Source: Eutreptiella sp. 'Long Island Sound 2002'
Lineage: Eukaryota; Euglenozoa; Euglenophyceae; Eutreptiales; Eutreptiaceae
Assembly (NCBI GenBank): GCA_964036045.1
Contig: OZ038382.1
Span: 86,599,795 to 86,663,794 of the forward strand
Direction: 5' to 3'
DNA: 64,000 bases
A model generated the notes under the pieces. The model saw only the letters and a list, made by a program, of their open reading frames with translations, had not been told where the DNA came from and searched no databases. Numbering within the stretch: position 1 is the stretch's first letter; each line of letters starts with the position of its first letter. A program made the position numbers and the translations under genes. Positions 1-11,177 of the stretch are shown here, one piece after another.

Positions 1-650
1 AACCCAGGGGATTAGGCCGGGGCCGCGGCACAGGGGAAAAGGGCGGGAAGGGAGCGACCCGTGCTAGGGGCACGAAACGGTCCCCGGATGGATGAGGATC
101 CAGTGGGCCCGCGCCACAGGGTTGCTGGCGACCCGGTGGGGTATAAACACGGGATGAGGGATTGAATAGGGCCGCACGACAGCCCAGGGGATTAGGCCGG
201 GGCCGCGGCGTAGGGGAAGGGGACGGGGGCGGGAAGGGAGCGACCCGTGCTAAGCGCACGAAGCGGTCCCCGGATGGAAGAGGCACCAGTGGGCCCGCGC
301 CACAGGGTTGCAGGCGACCCGGTGGGGTATAGACACGGGATGAAGGGACAAGGGGATGGGGCGGGGAAGGGCGAGTGGCTAGAGCCACACAACGGCCCGA
401 CAGGGTAGGGAGTCCATGGGACGCTGGGAGCGGGCCCCTGCCGGGATTAGGCAAAGGGGAATGGGACATGGGATGGGCAGGGAGGCCGAAAGCGCCAAGC
501 AACAGCCCCATGGGATTGGGTAACCAGTCGCCATGGAGTGGTGAACCATGGGCCAACCATGGGGAACCTGACCACGGGAAGTCGGAAAAATGCCCTGAAC
601 TCCGGGACGGCCGTGAGGTGTCCGCAGGGTTGGGGGGTTCACCTTGAGAT
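1..650. repeat. ~181-bp degenerate tandem repeat
   Basis: The motif CCCAGGGGATTAGGCCGGGG starts near 3 and again near 184, with the same downstream order (gggcgggaagggagcgacc, cgaagcggtccccgg, gaccc-ggtggggtat). A third, more diverged unit begins near 370-400. Related units reappear in reverse orientation around 7,585-7,890. No coding potential was recognised; reading frames here are composition-driven. Confidence 0.7.
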
Positions 651-1135
651 CCCCGGGTCAATGGCCTAAGTACACGTAGGTTCACGCGTGAGCGGGACCA
701 GGGGGAACGTGGAAAGGGTCGCCCCCTGGCCTCCAGACGTGGATGGACGACACTCAAGTGCATCCGGGAGCCGAGTGGGTACTCCAACCCGTGAGGGATG
801 GGGAGTGGTGGAATGTGGTTGACAGAGGGAAATGCTCCGCTGTCGGCGAGGGCTATCCACAGGAAACCCGCCTGCAGGCGCCCAATAGGCTGTGCTAGGG
901 GGGGAAGGCCGGGGGATCCTTCAAAGGGTGACCGGAAGGAGCTGAAACCGTGAGGGCAGCGACTGAAGGGAGCCAACCGCCGGTCATGCCCCAAGGGAAC
1001 CTGGTTGAAGTTCTCGGCCGTGAGGTGAGACAGGGGTCGCCAGGGGAACTGATGGTGGAGAGCTCCCCTTCCCGCCAGAGGCGGCCACCATGTAAAACAA
1101 ACAAGGAGAAGTCAGCTGAGGCTGCGGACGCGGCC
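1..1135. repeat. Left arm of a long inverted repeat
   Basis: The reverse complement of this segment matches 6,882 to about 7,890. The inner ends align closely: the run gccagaggcggccacc-tgtaaaacaaacaagg near 1,075-1,115 pairs with ccttgtttgttttatatggtggcc near 6,900-6,930. The stretch 666-860 pairs with about 7,152-7,320. The arm may extend left of the window. It is either the terminal inverted repeat of one large element or two oppositely oriented copies of one repeat. No transposase was found between the arms. Confidence 0.7.
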
Positions 1136-1151
1136 GCCCTTACTACTACTA

Positions 1152-2543
1152 CTACTCCATTACGCCTTCCCCGTCAGACCCCGCGCCCACCTGGCGGACG
1201 CTCTGGTCGCCTACCTGCAGACCACGGTTGTGAGCGCCGTTCTTGTACTCCTTGAGTACTTCCTCTCTGACCCACTCCAGGACGTCATCGCAGCTCATCC
1301 GCGCCGCAATGGCCCGCAGACAAATCGTCTGGCCGCCTACCTCACACTCGTCCAGGCGCCAGATCGCTGCCTTCTCGCGATCCCCTGAGACAGTGATGAG
1401 GAGGGCGTTCCGCAGGGACTGCCTCTTGAAGTCCCGGGCCTCTTTGGGTCTTGTCCAGTTCACCACCCTCTTGTGATGCTCCTTGTTGAGCATCATCTTG
1501 AGGGTGTGCTTCCTCTTGGCCCTCTTCGCTTCCTCCTTTGTGACCAGCCTCATTCAGGCGTCCGGGAGCAGATTGAGCAGGCGGGACTGCTCATCACCCT
1601 TGTTCCAATCCTCCACGTTCCGGCGGAGCAGGACATATTGTCCTCGGAAGTCCTGCCAATACCGCAGGCAGATCTCCCGGCCATCATGCTGAAGGTTGAT
1701 GCCTCTCCGACTCTTGTCGGCGCCATGCGGGCCGTCCACCCGCTCTTGCTCGTTGAGCCATTTCTTGGCCTCTTTAAGGGTCGTGATCTTCGCCTCTTTG
1801 GCTGCCGCGAAGTACAGGTTTCGGAGCACCTCCGGTAGGCGCCTTCAGAACTGTTTGAAGACATGTTTCTCCGCTGTGGCGGGGTCCATGTCTTCAGTGA
1901 CGGTCATCATCCAATCGTGTAGCTTCTCCAGGAAGCGGTCGAGGTTGAGGGGGTTCCCATCGTACATGGGGGGCCTGATGTCCTTCAGCTCCCACACAGC
2001 GGCGTCTGCGGCCTTGAAAACTATGAACGCGGGTCTCGAGGTTGACGGAGATTCCCACCGGAGTCCCCCGTGGGTTCCCACGGCTGCCACATCCATCTTC
2101 TCCTCGAAATCTACGCGGCTGCGCCGTGGCTCCTCTACGTACCCTCCTCGAAGGACTCCCCGGCGTACGCGTTCCATGTACTCCTCCTCCTTCCGTTGCC
2201 GGCGGCTCCGGCCAGCTGATCCCCGGGGTGGGCTAAATCCGAAGTGCTCCATCAGGTCTCCATCGGGACCCTCGATGTACCACTCCATGTCCTCCTCGGG
2301 CACCTCAGCCCGCAGCGCTACGTATCGGCCATACGCCGGTGGGGCTGGCTCCGTGTTGTGCCTCAGCTGCTTGAGCTGAACAAGGGTGCAGAGGGGGTCA
2401 CAGCGTCGGCGGTAGTCCGCACTCAGTAATTGGTCTCGCTCCTCCTCTCCGCTGCGCCGCGGGGGCATTGGGTCGCTCCGTCGGGCGCTGCCACGGATCG
2501 GTGACATCATCTTGAGATCTTGAGAGCAAGGGCGGTGAGGCAA
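1152..2543 (-). pseudogene. gag: Retrotransposon gag core, minus strand, two in-frame TGA stops
   Basis: One reading frame runs from 2543 down to 1152, broken only by TGA at 1845-1847 and 1554-1556. The N-terminal part is Arg/Glu-rich (EEEYMERVRRG). The middle contains PPMYDGNPLNLDRFLEKLHDW-type sequence, the kind of start seen in Ty3/gypsy capsid domains, followed by helical segments (FAAAKEAKITTLKEAKKW, RYWQDFRGQYVLLRRNVEDW). The last third is basic (RAKRKHTLKMMLNKEHHKR). No zinc knuckle, protease or RT follows before the inverted-repeat arm. The likely role was a capsid protein assembling around element RNA. Family assignment rests on pattern recognition of the gag core; pseudogene status rests on the stops. 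Confidence 0.6.
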
Positions 2544-2559
2544 ACATGCATGTACAAAG

Positions 2560-2642
2560 CAATGGTGGCTGGCTGGCTGGCTGGCTAGGTGGCCGGCTGG
2601 GTGGCTGGCTGGCTGGCCGGCCGAAAAGCCCCCCCCCCCCCG
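2560..2642. repeat. GGCT/GGCTGGCTGG simple repeat plus C-run
   Basis: Low-complexity tetranucleotide repeat (tggctggctggctgg with variants), ended by a run of 12-13 C. It lies just upstream of the gag-like frame when read on the minus strand. No function is inferred. Confidence 0.85.
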
Positions 2643-3039
2643 CTGGCTGGCGCAGCTCCTTCGGTTTCTCCTCAGACTCTTGGTATGTGCTCAACACAGT
2701 TGCAGCCCGGTTCGTGGTGTTCAAAGCAGCCCGATGGTACACGCCCAGCGTTTTGGGGCAAACACCCAAATACTTTGCCGCATCCGCCAAAGTAATTTCC
2801 GAATTCGCCAACTATCATCATACTACCCAGTTTTCTTCCTCTATGCAAACTAGTTATTTTGTTATTTCTTCCTCTTGTCATGACGATGTCATCATGACAA
2901 CCGTGGTTATTGCCGGTTACGAAAACATTTCTTTCGGTTGAAAAATTCCAAATTCTTCTGGATAGGCTCATTGGAACCGGCTTGAAAAGCCGGTTTTATT
3001 GATTTGTCACAACCCCAGGTGATTTGGCGGTTGGCCCAG

Positions 3040-3146
3040 ATTTCAGGACAATAATCTTTAGGTCTGGCTCGGTCCCTCCAGATTTCGGGACAATAATCGT
3101 TAACTCTCCCGCGAGACGGAGTTAACAATTATCGTCCTGAAATCTC
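3040..3146. repeat. Thrice-used 20-bp motif forming direct and inverted repeats
   Basis: AGATTTCAGGACAATAATCT (near 3,042) recurs as AGATTTCGGGACAATAATCG (near 3,080). It then recurs inverted as GTTAACAATTATCGTCCTGA near 3,122-3,145. The last two could pair as a ~25-bp stem with a few mismatches around a short loop containing cccgcgag. This may be the terminus of a small inverted-repeat element; no target duplication was identified. Confidence 0.6.
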
Positions 3147-3229
3147 GCCCCTAGTTAACACTTGTAAAACAAACAGACTATTAACTTCGCTGTCTACACC
3201 TACTTTTTTTTTTGGTAGAAACACGGGTG

Positions 3230-3700
3230 AATAGCCCATTTTCCTTATAGAAAATGGTATTTGAATGAGAAATGAGGTGTGACGAAAGGCCAAAATGGGT
3301 TTGAAGCGGTATCTGAATCGCAAAATGGAAACAACGAAAAGCCAAAACGGGTTGAAAATGGTATCTAAATTACAAATTATTTGTAATTTTGTTATAATAA
3401 GCTCCAAATGGGTTGAAAATGGTAAGCCCAACATGGGTTGAAAATGGTACCTTAATGACAAAGTTGGTGTGATGAAAGCCCGGAATGGGTTGAAAATGGT
3501 ATCCGAGTGATGAAATGGGTCTGGTGAAGGCCCAAAACGGGTTGAAAATGGTACCTTAACCACAAAGTAAGTGTGATGAAAGCCCAAAAAGCGTTGAAAG
3601 TGGTATGGGAATGACAAAATGGGTGTGACGCAAGCCCAAAATGAGTTCAGAATGGTATCTGAATGACAAGATTGGTGTGGTGAAAGGCTGAAAGAGAAAT
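3230..3700. repeat. 52-bp minisatellite, about 9 copies
   Basis: Successive units have the order gggttgaaaatggta - gaatgacaaaatgggtgtga - tgaaagccc. Two adjacent units near 3,533-3,636 each count exactly 52 bp. It is AT-richer than its surroundings and separates the gag-core frame from the coiled-coil frame of the same strand, so it may be an insertion or expansion inside the element. Confidence 0.8.
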
Positions 3701-3771
3701 TAAACTCCACTGCCATTCACTCTGAGGTTCAAAGGCCTCCTACTGAATGTCAAGAAGGGCGCCTGGTCACT

Positions 3772-4575
3772 TCAAGGGGCTTCGGCATGGGCACGGGACC
3801 TGCTTGGATCGGGTCCAGGTCCCCAACTGTGGTCCGAGCGCGGCTGCAGAGGGGGGAGCCGGTCGCTTCTGTCGCTGCTCAGGTCCTCCAGCCTGTCCAG
3901 CCTCCTCTGTAGCTTGGTGACCGCGCTGCTCAGCTTCTCGGCCTGAAACTTGGCAATGTTGGACTCCTTCTGTTCCTTTGCACCGACGGTGGCACTCTTG
4001 CCGATCTGGATCTTCTTTATCTGCGCCTCACGCTCCAAGTTCCAGATCTTCCTCTTGAGGTACACGATCCATCGCCAGATGTTCTCGGGGATGTCCGCTG
4101 GCGGCGGTTCATCGGGGGGGTCTCCACCTGGCGGTCCTCCAGGGGATCCCCTGTCTGGTGGCTGTTCGTATGGGGGTCCACTGGGTGGTCCTCCTCCCGG
4201 CGGTCCTCCGGGCGGTCCTCCGCCCGGGGGTCCAGGTGGTCCACCATCAGGGCGTCTTCAGCTGCCAGATGGGTCGGCGTCCGGGCCGAATCCCATGTCG
4301 TCATCGGTGTCCATGTCTCCCCATCGGGGTCCCAATCTCGGCGGAGCTCGGCCGGGGGTGCTTTCCCTACTGCGGTAGGGAGGTGGGGGACCCTCTCGAC
4401 CCGAGCTCGGGGGGGTGTTGTCGCCTCCTCCGCCAACACCTCTGGACTCTCCCTCCTTGCAGTCCGTTGGCTCGTGGCGATGCCGGCGGTTTTGGCCATC
4501 CCGATCGCTGCAGGTGACGAAGGGGTCGGAGTCATGGGGCTGCCTCTCGGCAGACCTGCGTCATCTTTCCAGGGG
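3772..4575 (-). pseudogene. Gag-like N-terminal region: acidic/collagen-like segment and coiled coil
   Basis: This is the minus-strand frame continuing from the 4576-5364 frame with no phase change, crossing TGA at 4561-4563 and 4258-4260. Order: an Arg/Ser/Gly-rich hydrophilic part, an acidic patch (GDMDTDDDMGFGPDADPSG), a Gly-Pro stretch resembling collagen (GGPPGGPPGGG), then WRWIVYLKRKIWNLE leading into a coiled coil (QKESNIAKFQAEKLSSAV, KLQRRLDRLEDL). It ends Pro/Ser-rich at 3772. It is probably the N-terminal, assembly-promoting part of a retrotransposon gag. No enzyme motif is present. Confidence 0.5.
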
Positions 4576-5364
4576 TCACCCCTTGCCCTTGCGGCGAGGA
4601 CGGGTGGCGGAGCCGCTGGCCTGGCTGCTCCCAGAGTCCTCCGCGTCCAGACCGATCTTCATTCTGGAGGGGGAGTTCCCGTCAAAGAAACTCCGGAGGG
4701 TGTCCACTGGGGACCCACCCGGGGGCATCTCGTGGCCGATCTTCCTCTCGGCCTCCTCCATTGCAGCGGCGGTTGCCTCCGCGGCACGCTTCTTGGCCTC
4801 CTCGTGCGCACGAGCGGCCTCCCGCTCCCGCTGCTGCTGCAGCTGAGCCTTCTCCGCCTCCAGGGCCCTGAGCTCCGCCTCGGTCTTGGCCTTCTCCTCG
4901 GCAACGTTCCCTTGCGCGGTCTCGATGGCCTCCCGCCTCGCAGCATCTGCTTGGGCCTTCCTCTCAGCCTCCTTTCGTGCCCTGTCTTGGGCTAAGGCTT
5001 GCTCCAACACCTTCACCTCCGCCCCCTTCTTCGCCATGGCCTCTCGGACGGCGCGGGCTTCGCGAGCAGCCGCCGATTCCCGCGTGGCCGCCTCTGCCTC
5101 ACGCCTCTCGCGGGCAGCCGCTGCTTCCCGCGCGGCTGCGGCTGCAAGTGCAGCCAGATACCCGCCACCGCCGAGGCGTGGATTGCAATGCCGTGGTCCC
5201 AGTGGACGGCCTCCTCCTCGGCGATGAGGACGGCTCCGCCCACCACAGCGTTCTGCTGCGTGGCCCGGCCCGGGCAACCCGGAGGTTGCAGGGCACGCCA
5301 CAGACGCGCTCGCACGCCCGGGCCACTTTGCCTCGCTGAGGAGCAGCGGAGGCTTGGGCCACAC
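4576..5364 (-). pseudogene. Ala/Glu/Arg-rich coiled-coil segment of a gag-like protein
   Basis: About 260 codons. The middle ~130 residues are a classic single-helix/coiled-coil composition (AREAAAARERREAEAA, KAKTEAELRALEAEKAQLQQ, REREAARAHEEAKKRAAEA). They are followed by a globular-looking bit (SPVDTLRSFFDGNSPSRMKI) and a basic tail (RPRRKGKG) before TGA at 4576. The frame continues past that stop into the 3772-4575 segment, so the stop looks secondary. It lies inside the inverted-repeat arms on the same strand as the gag core. Calling it gag-associated is inference from position and strand. Confidence 0.5.
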
Positions 5365-5599
5365 TGCTGCGGCTGCTGGCCAAGGGTCCTGGGCGGGGTG
5401 GCGCTCCCCGGTGGGCCGACTCCAGGTAGCTGCTATGACCCGAGCGCCTCAGGTGCAGCAGACGGGCGGGGTTGGCCTTGGATCCCCGGGCGACCTCCGT
5501 GAAGTCGCCCGGGGTGGCGGCTCTCAGGTGGAGGCCGCCCTTGCCCGGGCCGGGGGTGTCCGGCTCTTCAGCCGGCCGGGTCTCTTGGTTGAGGTCGGG

Positions 5600-5893
5600 G
5601 CTGCTGTTGGCGACGTAAAGGCAGTCACGCCAGACATGCCACCGCTTCCGCTGCCACGCTTGGTCCTAGCCCAGGGCTTGCAGCTCCGCTTCGATCTCGC
5701 GATGATGGTTCACATCCTCGCGGATCTCCAGGTACTGGAGGGCAGCTTCCCCCTGGGGCCAAGAGTGCCAGTACCCCCGGTCGCACTTCAGTTCCCGCAT
5801 CAGGCTGCGGATGATGGCCAGGCTGGGCTTCCTGGGCCTGGCCATGGGGCTTGGTCGTGGCTGTGACTGTGGTTGTTGGTGCGGAAGATGCAA
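5600..5893 (-). pseudogene. Short conserved-looking fragment upstream of the coiled coil
   Basis: The minus-strand frame reads LAIIRSLMRELKCDRGYWHS, then EAALQYLEIREDVNHHREIE, then a stop at 5666. The same strand continues with WRDCLYVANSSPDLNQETRP toward the 5364 frame. Codon usage looks coding rather than repeat-driven. It is probably the N-terminus of the same degenerate gag-like protein. No family was recognised. Confidence 0.35.
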
Positions 5894-5899
5894 AGGCTC

Positions 5900-6881
5900 G
5901 TTGTTGTCGGAGTTTTCGGGTCAGGGTACTCGTTCGTCTTCTCGACGGCCCCAGTGGCACGCTAGGATTGGGTACCTCAGCGGCGGTAGAACGCTTTCGA
6001 CGCGTTCCTGTTGGGGGGCCTGGCCAGGGGATGCTGCGGCAGACACGCAAGCAAGCAGGCAGGTAAAGCACTGCGCTCACAGGGGCATCCTCATAGAACA
6101 AAGCGTCCTAGGATCCTTGCGAATCTGAAACAAAACAAATTATTTACAAAAACACATCAGGGTATGTACACAGGTGGGTGAAACCATGGACTGGTGTGAG
6201 GGCAGCTCAGGGCAATAGACACTCAGTTCCCAACCATATCGCATCCCTAGGTCCGACCTCCTCAGTGGCATGCAGGTACGGGGTTCAAACACAACCCAGG
6301 GACCTGCCCAAACTGATCCCTAGACCCCTGCCAAGGGAGAGGTGTTTCGACCAACCAGGGGTGCGTTCCAGAAAACTAATACGCCCCACAGCCAACCCAC
6401 AACGTCTTCCCATGCTCCATCAATGGCAGGTCCCAACTCACTTCTGAGCCCGAGATATGGCCCCGCAATTATCCCCTAGGATTTCGGTGCTGAAAATGGG
6501 CTGTTTCAGCCCATCCTGACTATGGCTCAAAAAAGTCCAAAATTGACGCCTGGGCTGGGCCATATGAGGGCAGGGGCGAAGCAACGAACCCTGCACCCCT
6601 CGAGTGGAACTCCCCGGAGGCCCTATGCAATTTGGTTCTCCAGGGTTCGAGGGCATCTTGGCGCCACGGGGTCGCCACGTGTGGTCGGGATGCCAAAATT
6701 GGCAAAATTGGCCATCTCCGGTGGCTGGCCAGGGTTGGCTTTTGCAGCGCTCTTGTCAAGCCAAGCCTTGATGCACAGACTTTGATATCCCCTCTGGTCC
6801 CGTGCATCTCGGTTTGGCTTGTTGTCACGTTGGCTGCTTGCTTTTCCCCGAGTAATCAAGTCGATAAGGAAGGGCCGCCGC
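5900..6881. other. No gene recognised between the gag-like frame and the right inverted-repeat arm
   Basis: Moderate GC. It contains short self-complementary bits such as gggctgtttcagccc near 6,498-6,512 and a locally repetitive ccaaaattggcaaaattggcc near 6,692-6,712. The 20-mer TTGTCACGTTGGCTGCTTGC near 6,823-6,842 recurs near 10,585-10,604, so this is dispersed-repeat DNA. Confidence 0.4.
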
Positions 6882-7890
6882 ATCAGCAGCCTCATCTGAC
6901 GTTCCTTTGTTTGTTTTATATGGTGGCCACCTCTGGCGGGAAGGGGGGCTCTCCACCATCAGTTCCTCTGGCGTCTCACCTCACGGCCGAGAACTTGTAC
7001 CAGATTTCCTTGGAGCATGACCAGTGGTAGGTCCCCTTCAGCCGCTGCCCTCACGGGCGCGCCTTCTGGTCCCCCTCCGAAGAATCCTCTGGTCTTCCCC
7101 CCCGAGCGCAGACTTTAGGGCGCGTGCAATCGGGTTTCCTGTGGATAGCCGTTGCCGACAGCGCAGCATTGCTCTCAGCTAGGTTCCACCAATCCCCATC
7201 CCTCACGGGCTGGAGTACCCACTTCGCCTCCGGATTTACTTGGTTGTCGTCCATCGGCGGCCGGAGGCCAGGGGGCGACCATTTCGACATTCCCTCAGGT
7301 CCCGCTCACGCGTGAACCCACGTGTACTCCGTCTTTTGACCCGGGGGCCTCCAGGTCAGCCCTCACCCCTGCGGACACCTCAAAGCCTCCCGTGGTCAGG
7401 TTCTGCATGGTTGGCGTACGGTTCCTGACTCCATGGCGACCGGTTTTCCACTCCCACGGGGCTGCTGCTTTGTGCTTTCTGCCCTATTTTTATTGTTTTC
7501 GCTTTGTCCGCAACCCCGTGCTGCCCCTTTCCCCTTTGCCACTCCCTGTCACTGGCCCTGTCCCCACGCCTCACCTCTCATCCCGTGTCCATACCCCACC
7601 AGGCCGCCCACTGAATCCTCATCCATCAAGGGACCGTTTCGTGCGTCTTGCACGGTTCGCTCCTATCCCGCCCCCTTGTGTTTGTTTTTTTTTGTTTTGG
7701 GGACGATGTGCGGTCCTTGTGACCCCTTCTTCGTGGCCCCGTCCGCGCATCCCATCCCGCTACCCGTGCCTATACCCCACTGGGCCGCCTGCATCCCATG
7801 TTTATACCTCACCCGGCGGCATGCTACCCTGTGGCGATTGCCCGAGGGACCATTTCTTGCCCCATGCACTGGTTGCTCCTATCCGAACTC
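6882..7890. repeat. Right arm of the long inverted repeat
   Basis: Reverse-complement match to the 1-1135 arm (see that entry). It is best near the inner end (6,882-7,330) and increasingly diverged beyond, where the ~181-bp units recur (tataccccaccaggccgcc near 7,590 and tataccccactgggccgcc near 7,767). Confidence 0.65.
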
Positions 7891-9580
7891 CTGCTGCCTG
7901 CTCGCTCGCTGTTGTGTGTTCTCTTGCTGTATGTTTATGTTTTTTTGGGGGGCTTTTCTTCTGTGCATACCCCTGGGCTGCCTCCCCCCCCGTTTCCCTC
8001 TGTGTGTCTTTGCCCTGGCCCGTAGTTTCCTGTTGCTTCTGTTTTTTTTTCCCTCCTCCTTGCATGCACGCACGTCACGACTGCACTGGTCATCAGCTGT
8101 TGCGGATCCCCTCTGTTCTCGTCTCTGGCCCCCTCGCCCCCGCGGAGCGTTCCCCTTGGCGGTCTCCGGCCAAGCCAGGTGGGCGCTCCTCCCTCGTGTC
8201 ACCCTGTCTCCTCTCCCCTCCCCACCCTACCCCGGTTGCCTGCCTCTTGCCTCTCCCCGTTACTGCTGCTCTCCTGCCCTGTGTGCGCCGCGCTGCTCCT
8301 TTCCGCGCCAGGGCTGTATCTCGCGCACTCTCACGTGACTCTCCGCCTGTGCTCCGTCCTCCGTCCTGTAGGTCGACTTGGGCGGCCTCTGCAGGTACCC
8401 CTTTGGGGCAATTCCCCCGTCGTCCGCCCCCGCCGCCCTCCCCTCCATAAGTTCCCTGATGGTGGGGCGGGGCGGACGGTACGGCTTAATCCGGTTTATT
8501 GGCATGGCGTCCATCTGTGGGCCATATGGTGCCCCTGTTTGCCGCTGTTCGCCCATCATGCCCCTCCCTCCGCGCGCCGCCATGTCCTGAGTACGCGCCC
8601 ACCCCTCCCCCTTTGTGCCACTCGTGCCGCGCTTGTTGCCGCTCACGCGCGCCCTGCGTATGTCCCCTGCTCCCCGCTTCTCTACCCTTGTCCTGCTGCC
8701 CTAACCCCTCTCGCTCTGCCACGTCCTCTCTCCCCCACCCACCACCTCACCGTGTCCCAACCCTGCGTTACAGAGAGGGGCGTCACTTGCCGATAACCGT
8801 CTGGATATTACCGTTCGCAAATCACTGCCCGTGCTGTACACCCCCTCGAGTAATCCACTCGCGGGTACCACCTATGTGGCCGATGCCCCTACCCTTCCCC
8901 CGGAACTGCAGTCAGGTCGTACCGGAAGACCTCTCGTCCTGGTGCACCAAAGTGGGTGTGCGTCGTGTGGCACGACTTCGCTGTGTGGCCCACAGCACCT
9001 CCCGCATACCACATCCCAGGCCGGCCGTGGTCGAGCCTTCAGAGCGCTGGCCACCCCCAAGCCGAACAGCACCTCCGCAGCACCACCACTCTGGTCTCCC
9101 GGCAGTGGGCAGTCCGCATCCCAGGGAGGTCAGCCCTACAAGGGCGCAGTTATGCGGTCTTGTGGCACCGATCGTGAGAACACCAGCTGAAACTGTCGCG
9201 CGCCGTGCAGCCAGCCAGAATTCCGGCGCCAGGGTGTCGGAGCACCCGTTCGTGTGGCTGTTTGCCACCGCTGCAGGGCGGGGTTCTGGCACCCATCTCC
9301 ACCCGACAGGTGCAGTGCCTCTACGTCACGCAGCGGGATTCCCGTGGAACATCGCACACATCGCCCGTTCTTCCACCCGGCCGCCAGCCTTGCATCCGTT
9401 GGATCCGCGCTGTGCGCCCGCCTTCCGTAGGGGCGCTGTGGCCAGGGCCCCGATGGCTGCCCTGGTGCTCTTTCCGTCGCCGTACCTGTCGCCAATCCCC
9501 TCTTGTGTCGATGTATGCCTCCCATACTCCGGTCCCCGACGCGGACCCTGACGTTCTCCACTGTCGCTCCATACGCCTCG
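7890..9580. other. C/T-rich stretch with no recognised gene
   Basis: Long pyrimidine runs on the plus strand keep several frames open at once (Pro/Ser/Leu/Cys-rich translations), which is not evidence of coding. A less biased island at 8,760-9,580 has mixed codons on both strands but no recognisable domain. Confidence 0.4.
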
Positions 9581-9581
9581 C

Positions 9582-10690
9582 TTATCCCCTGGTGTCTCGG
9601 ACGCAGACCGGCCGGCCCGATTGGTCTTCGCCTTGCTTATGGGCCGCGTTGCCCGCATCTGCGGGCGATCGCGTAACCCATCGTTGCGGCCGCTGCTGCC
9701 GCTGATCTGGCGCCCAGCCCGTCCTCTGGGGCACCATGGTCTCCACGTCAAGCCGCTCGTCTCCCACTGCCCTGCTGGCTATCCTCCACTTCTGGCCTCT
9801 ACCCCACCACCTCCTGGCCAACCGTGTCCCCGTGCCCGTCCCCTGCCTCATGCATCCCCTCCGCCCGTCCCCAACCACCTTCTTCCTGTGTAGACATCCC
9901 GAGCCCGTCCAGCCCGCAGCCCGCAGTCCACGCCCTTCTGCCCTCCTTGCGCCCTTCGTGGGCTGGCCTCTGCATCCTGTCGCCCATGCGGACCCTCTCC
10001 TGCCCCGCCCCACGCCGCGCCATTGCGCTGCCCATGTCCCCCTCAGTACCACCCCTTCCCTCTGCAACAGCTCTCTCAGCATCCGCACCCTGGGCTCTTT
10101 CCACCTCTCGTTGGGACACTCCAGGTCGTCCCCCGGGAGCGGCTCTCCCAGCATCCTCCTTCACCTGCCCTCCTCCATCTCCGACCCCCGGTCCCGCAGC
10201 CTCCCCGCCCTGTGGACCAGGTCCAAGAACAGGCTGGTCCCACGCCTCTCCTGTCCCCCTCTCGTCCTCCCTGCCCTCTTCACGTAGCGGACCAACTCCG
10301 CCATGTCCCCCGTCCTCCACCCCAGGACTGTCCCCGGCACCCTCCGCGCCAGACACCGCGCATACCGCCGCGGCAGCAAGGACTCTGAACCCCAGTCCGT
10401 CGGCGTTGGTTCTGGGCTGGGGCTGTCGGGCTGCGGCGCCCCCGTTGCTTCCCCCGTTCCACCCTCCTCCATCCCGCGCTTGCCCACCTTCTCCTCCCTC
10501 CCTTCTTGCCCTTCTCCTGGAAGGCCACCGTTCCTCTGCATCCGTGGGGGGGCTTTCGCCCTCCGGGAGCGGGGTCTCGCTTGCTGTCACGTTGGCTGCT
10601 TGCTGATCCCAGAGGGGATGGTCGCGCGAATGGGCAGAAAACAGCAAGGAAGGCAAAATTTGGCAACGTGGCACGCACCGTAAGTTGCAT
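9582..10690 (-). other. Possible degenerate minus-strand coding remnant
   Basis: Minus-strand frames contain stretches that look less repeat-driven: PRRYARCLARRVPG, DMAELVRYVKRAGRTRG, TSLFLDLVHRAGRLRDRGSE, then DDLECPNERWKEPRVRML and LRELLQREGVVLRGTW in shifted frames. Successive pieces need frame changes, so if it was a gene it is broken. I recognise no domain. The region is Arg/Gly-rich because the plus strand is C/T-rich, so composition alone remains a real alternative. Confidence 0.2.
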
Positions 10691-11177
10691 AATTGCAGCC
10701 AGGCCGGAGGAGGAAATAAGAAACTCTTAAGCGATTGACCCTTGGTCATATGCTACAAGCATTGCCACTTCCTCCCGGCTGGCTCCCTTGCCCCATGGAA
10801 ATATGGTATTCCCAACCTGGCCTAAAATGGCAAAAACAGCGAAAATCGGCTGAAACGGCACACAGCCCCGATCCCATATCTCCATGCTCATGGCCAGAAA
10901 TAATCTAACCAAGTTTGCTTTAGACACATGGGACCTAGCTACTAATTCATGCACCATGCCAACCCTCGAGGTGGCCTCTACCCATTTTTCCTCTTAGCCG
11001 AAAAATGGTACACAAAAGATCGCAAGAGGCAGAATACCCCATATTGAGCCACCCATGGCTCTCCCATCCCAAGGAGAGGACACAAGGGGATACACCGTAT
11101 TCGAGGTGGGTTTATGTTCCCTTTCCAAATTGCCCTTAATCTTCAACAACGGGCGCACACAGCCCAGGGTGTTTATC
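10691..11177. other. Flanking sequence left of the LTR element, no gene seen
   Basis: AT-richer than 7.3-10.6 kb. Contains ggcctaaaatggcaaaaacagcgaaaa-type repeats. No convincing reading frame. Confidence 0.4.

Noticed and set aside
7152-8450. A 432-codon plus-strand Pro/Ser/Cys-rich protein
   Set aside because: It spans the inverted-repeat arm and pyrimidine-rich DNA; other phases are also open and no domain is seen.
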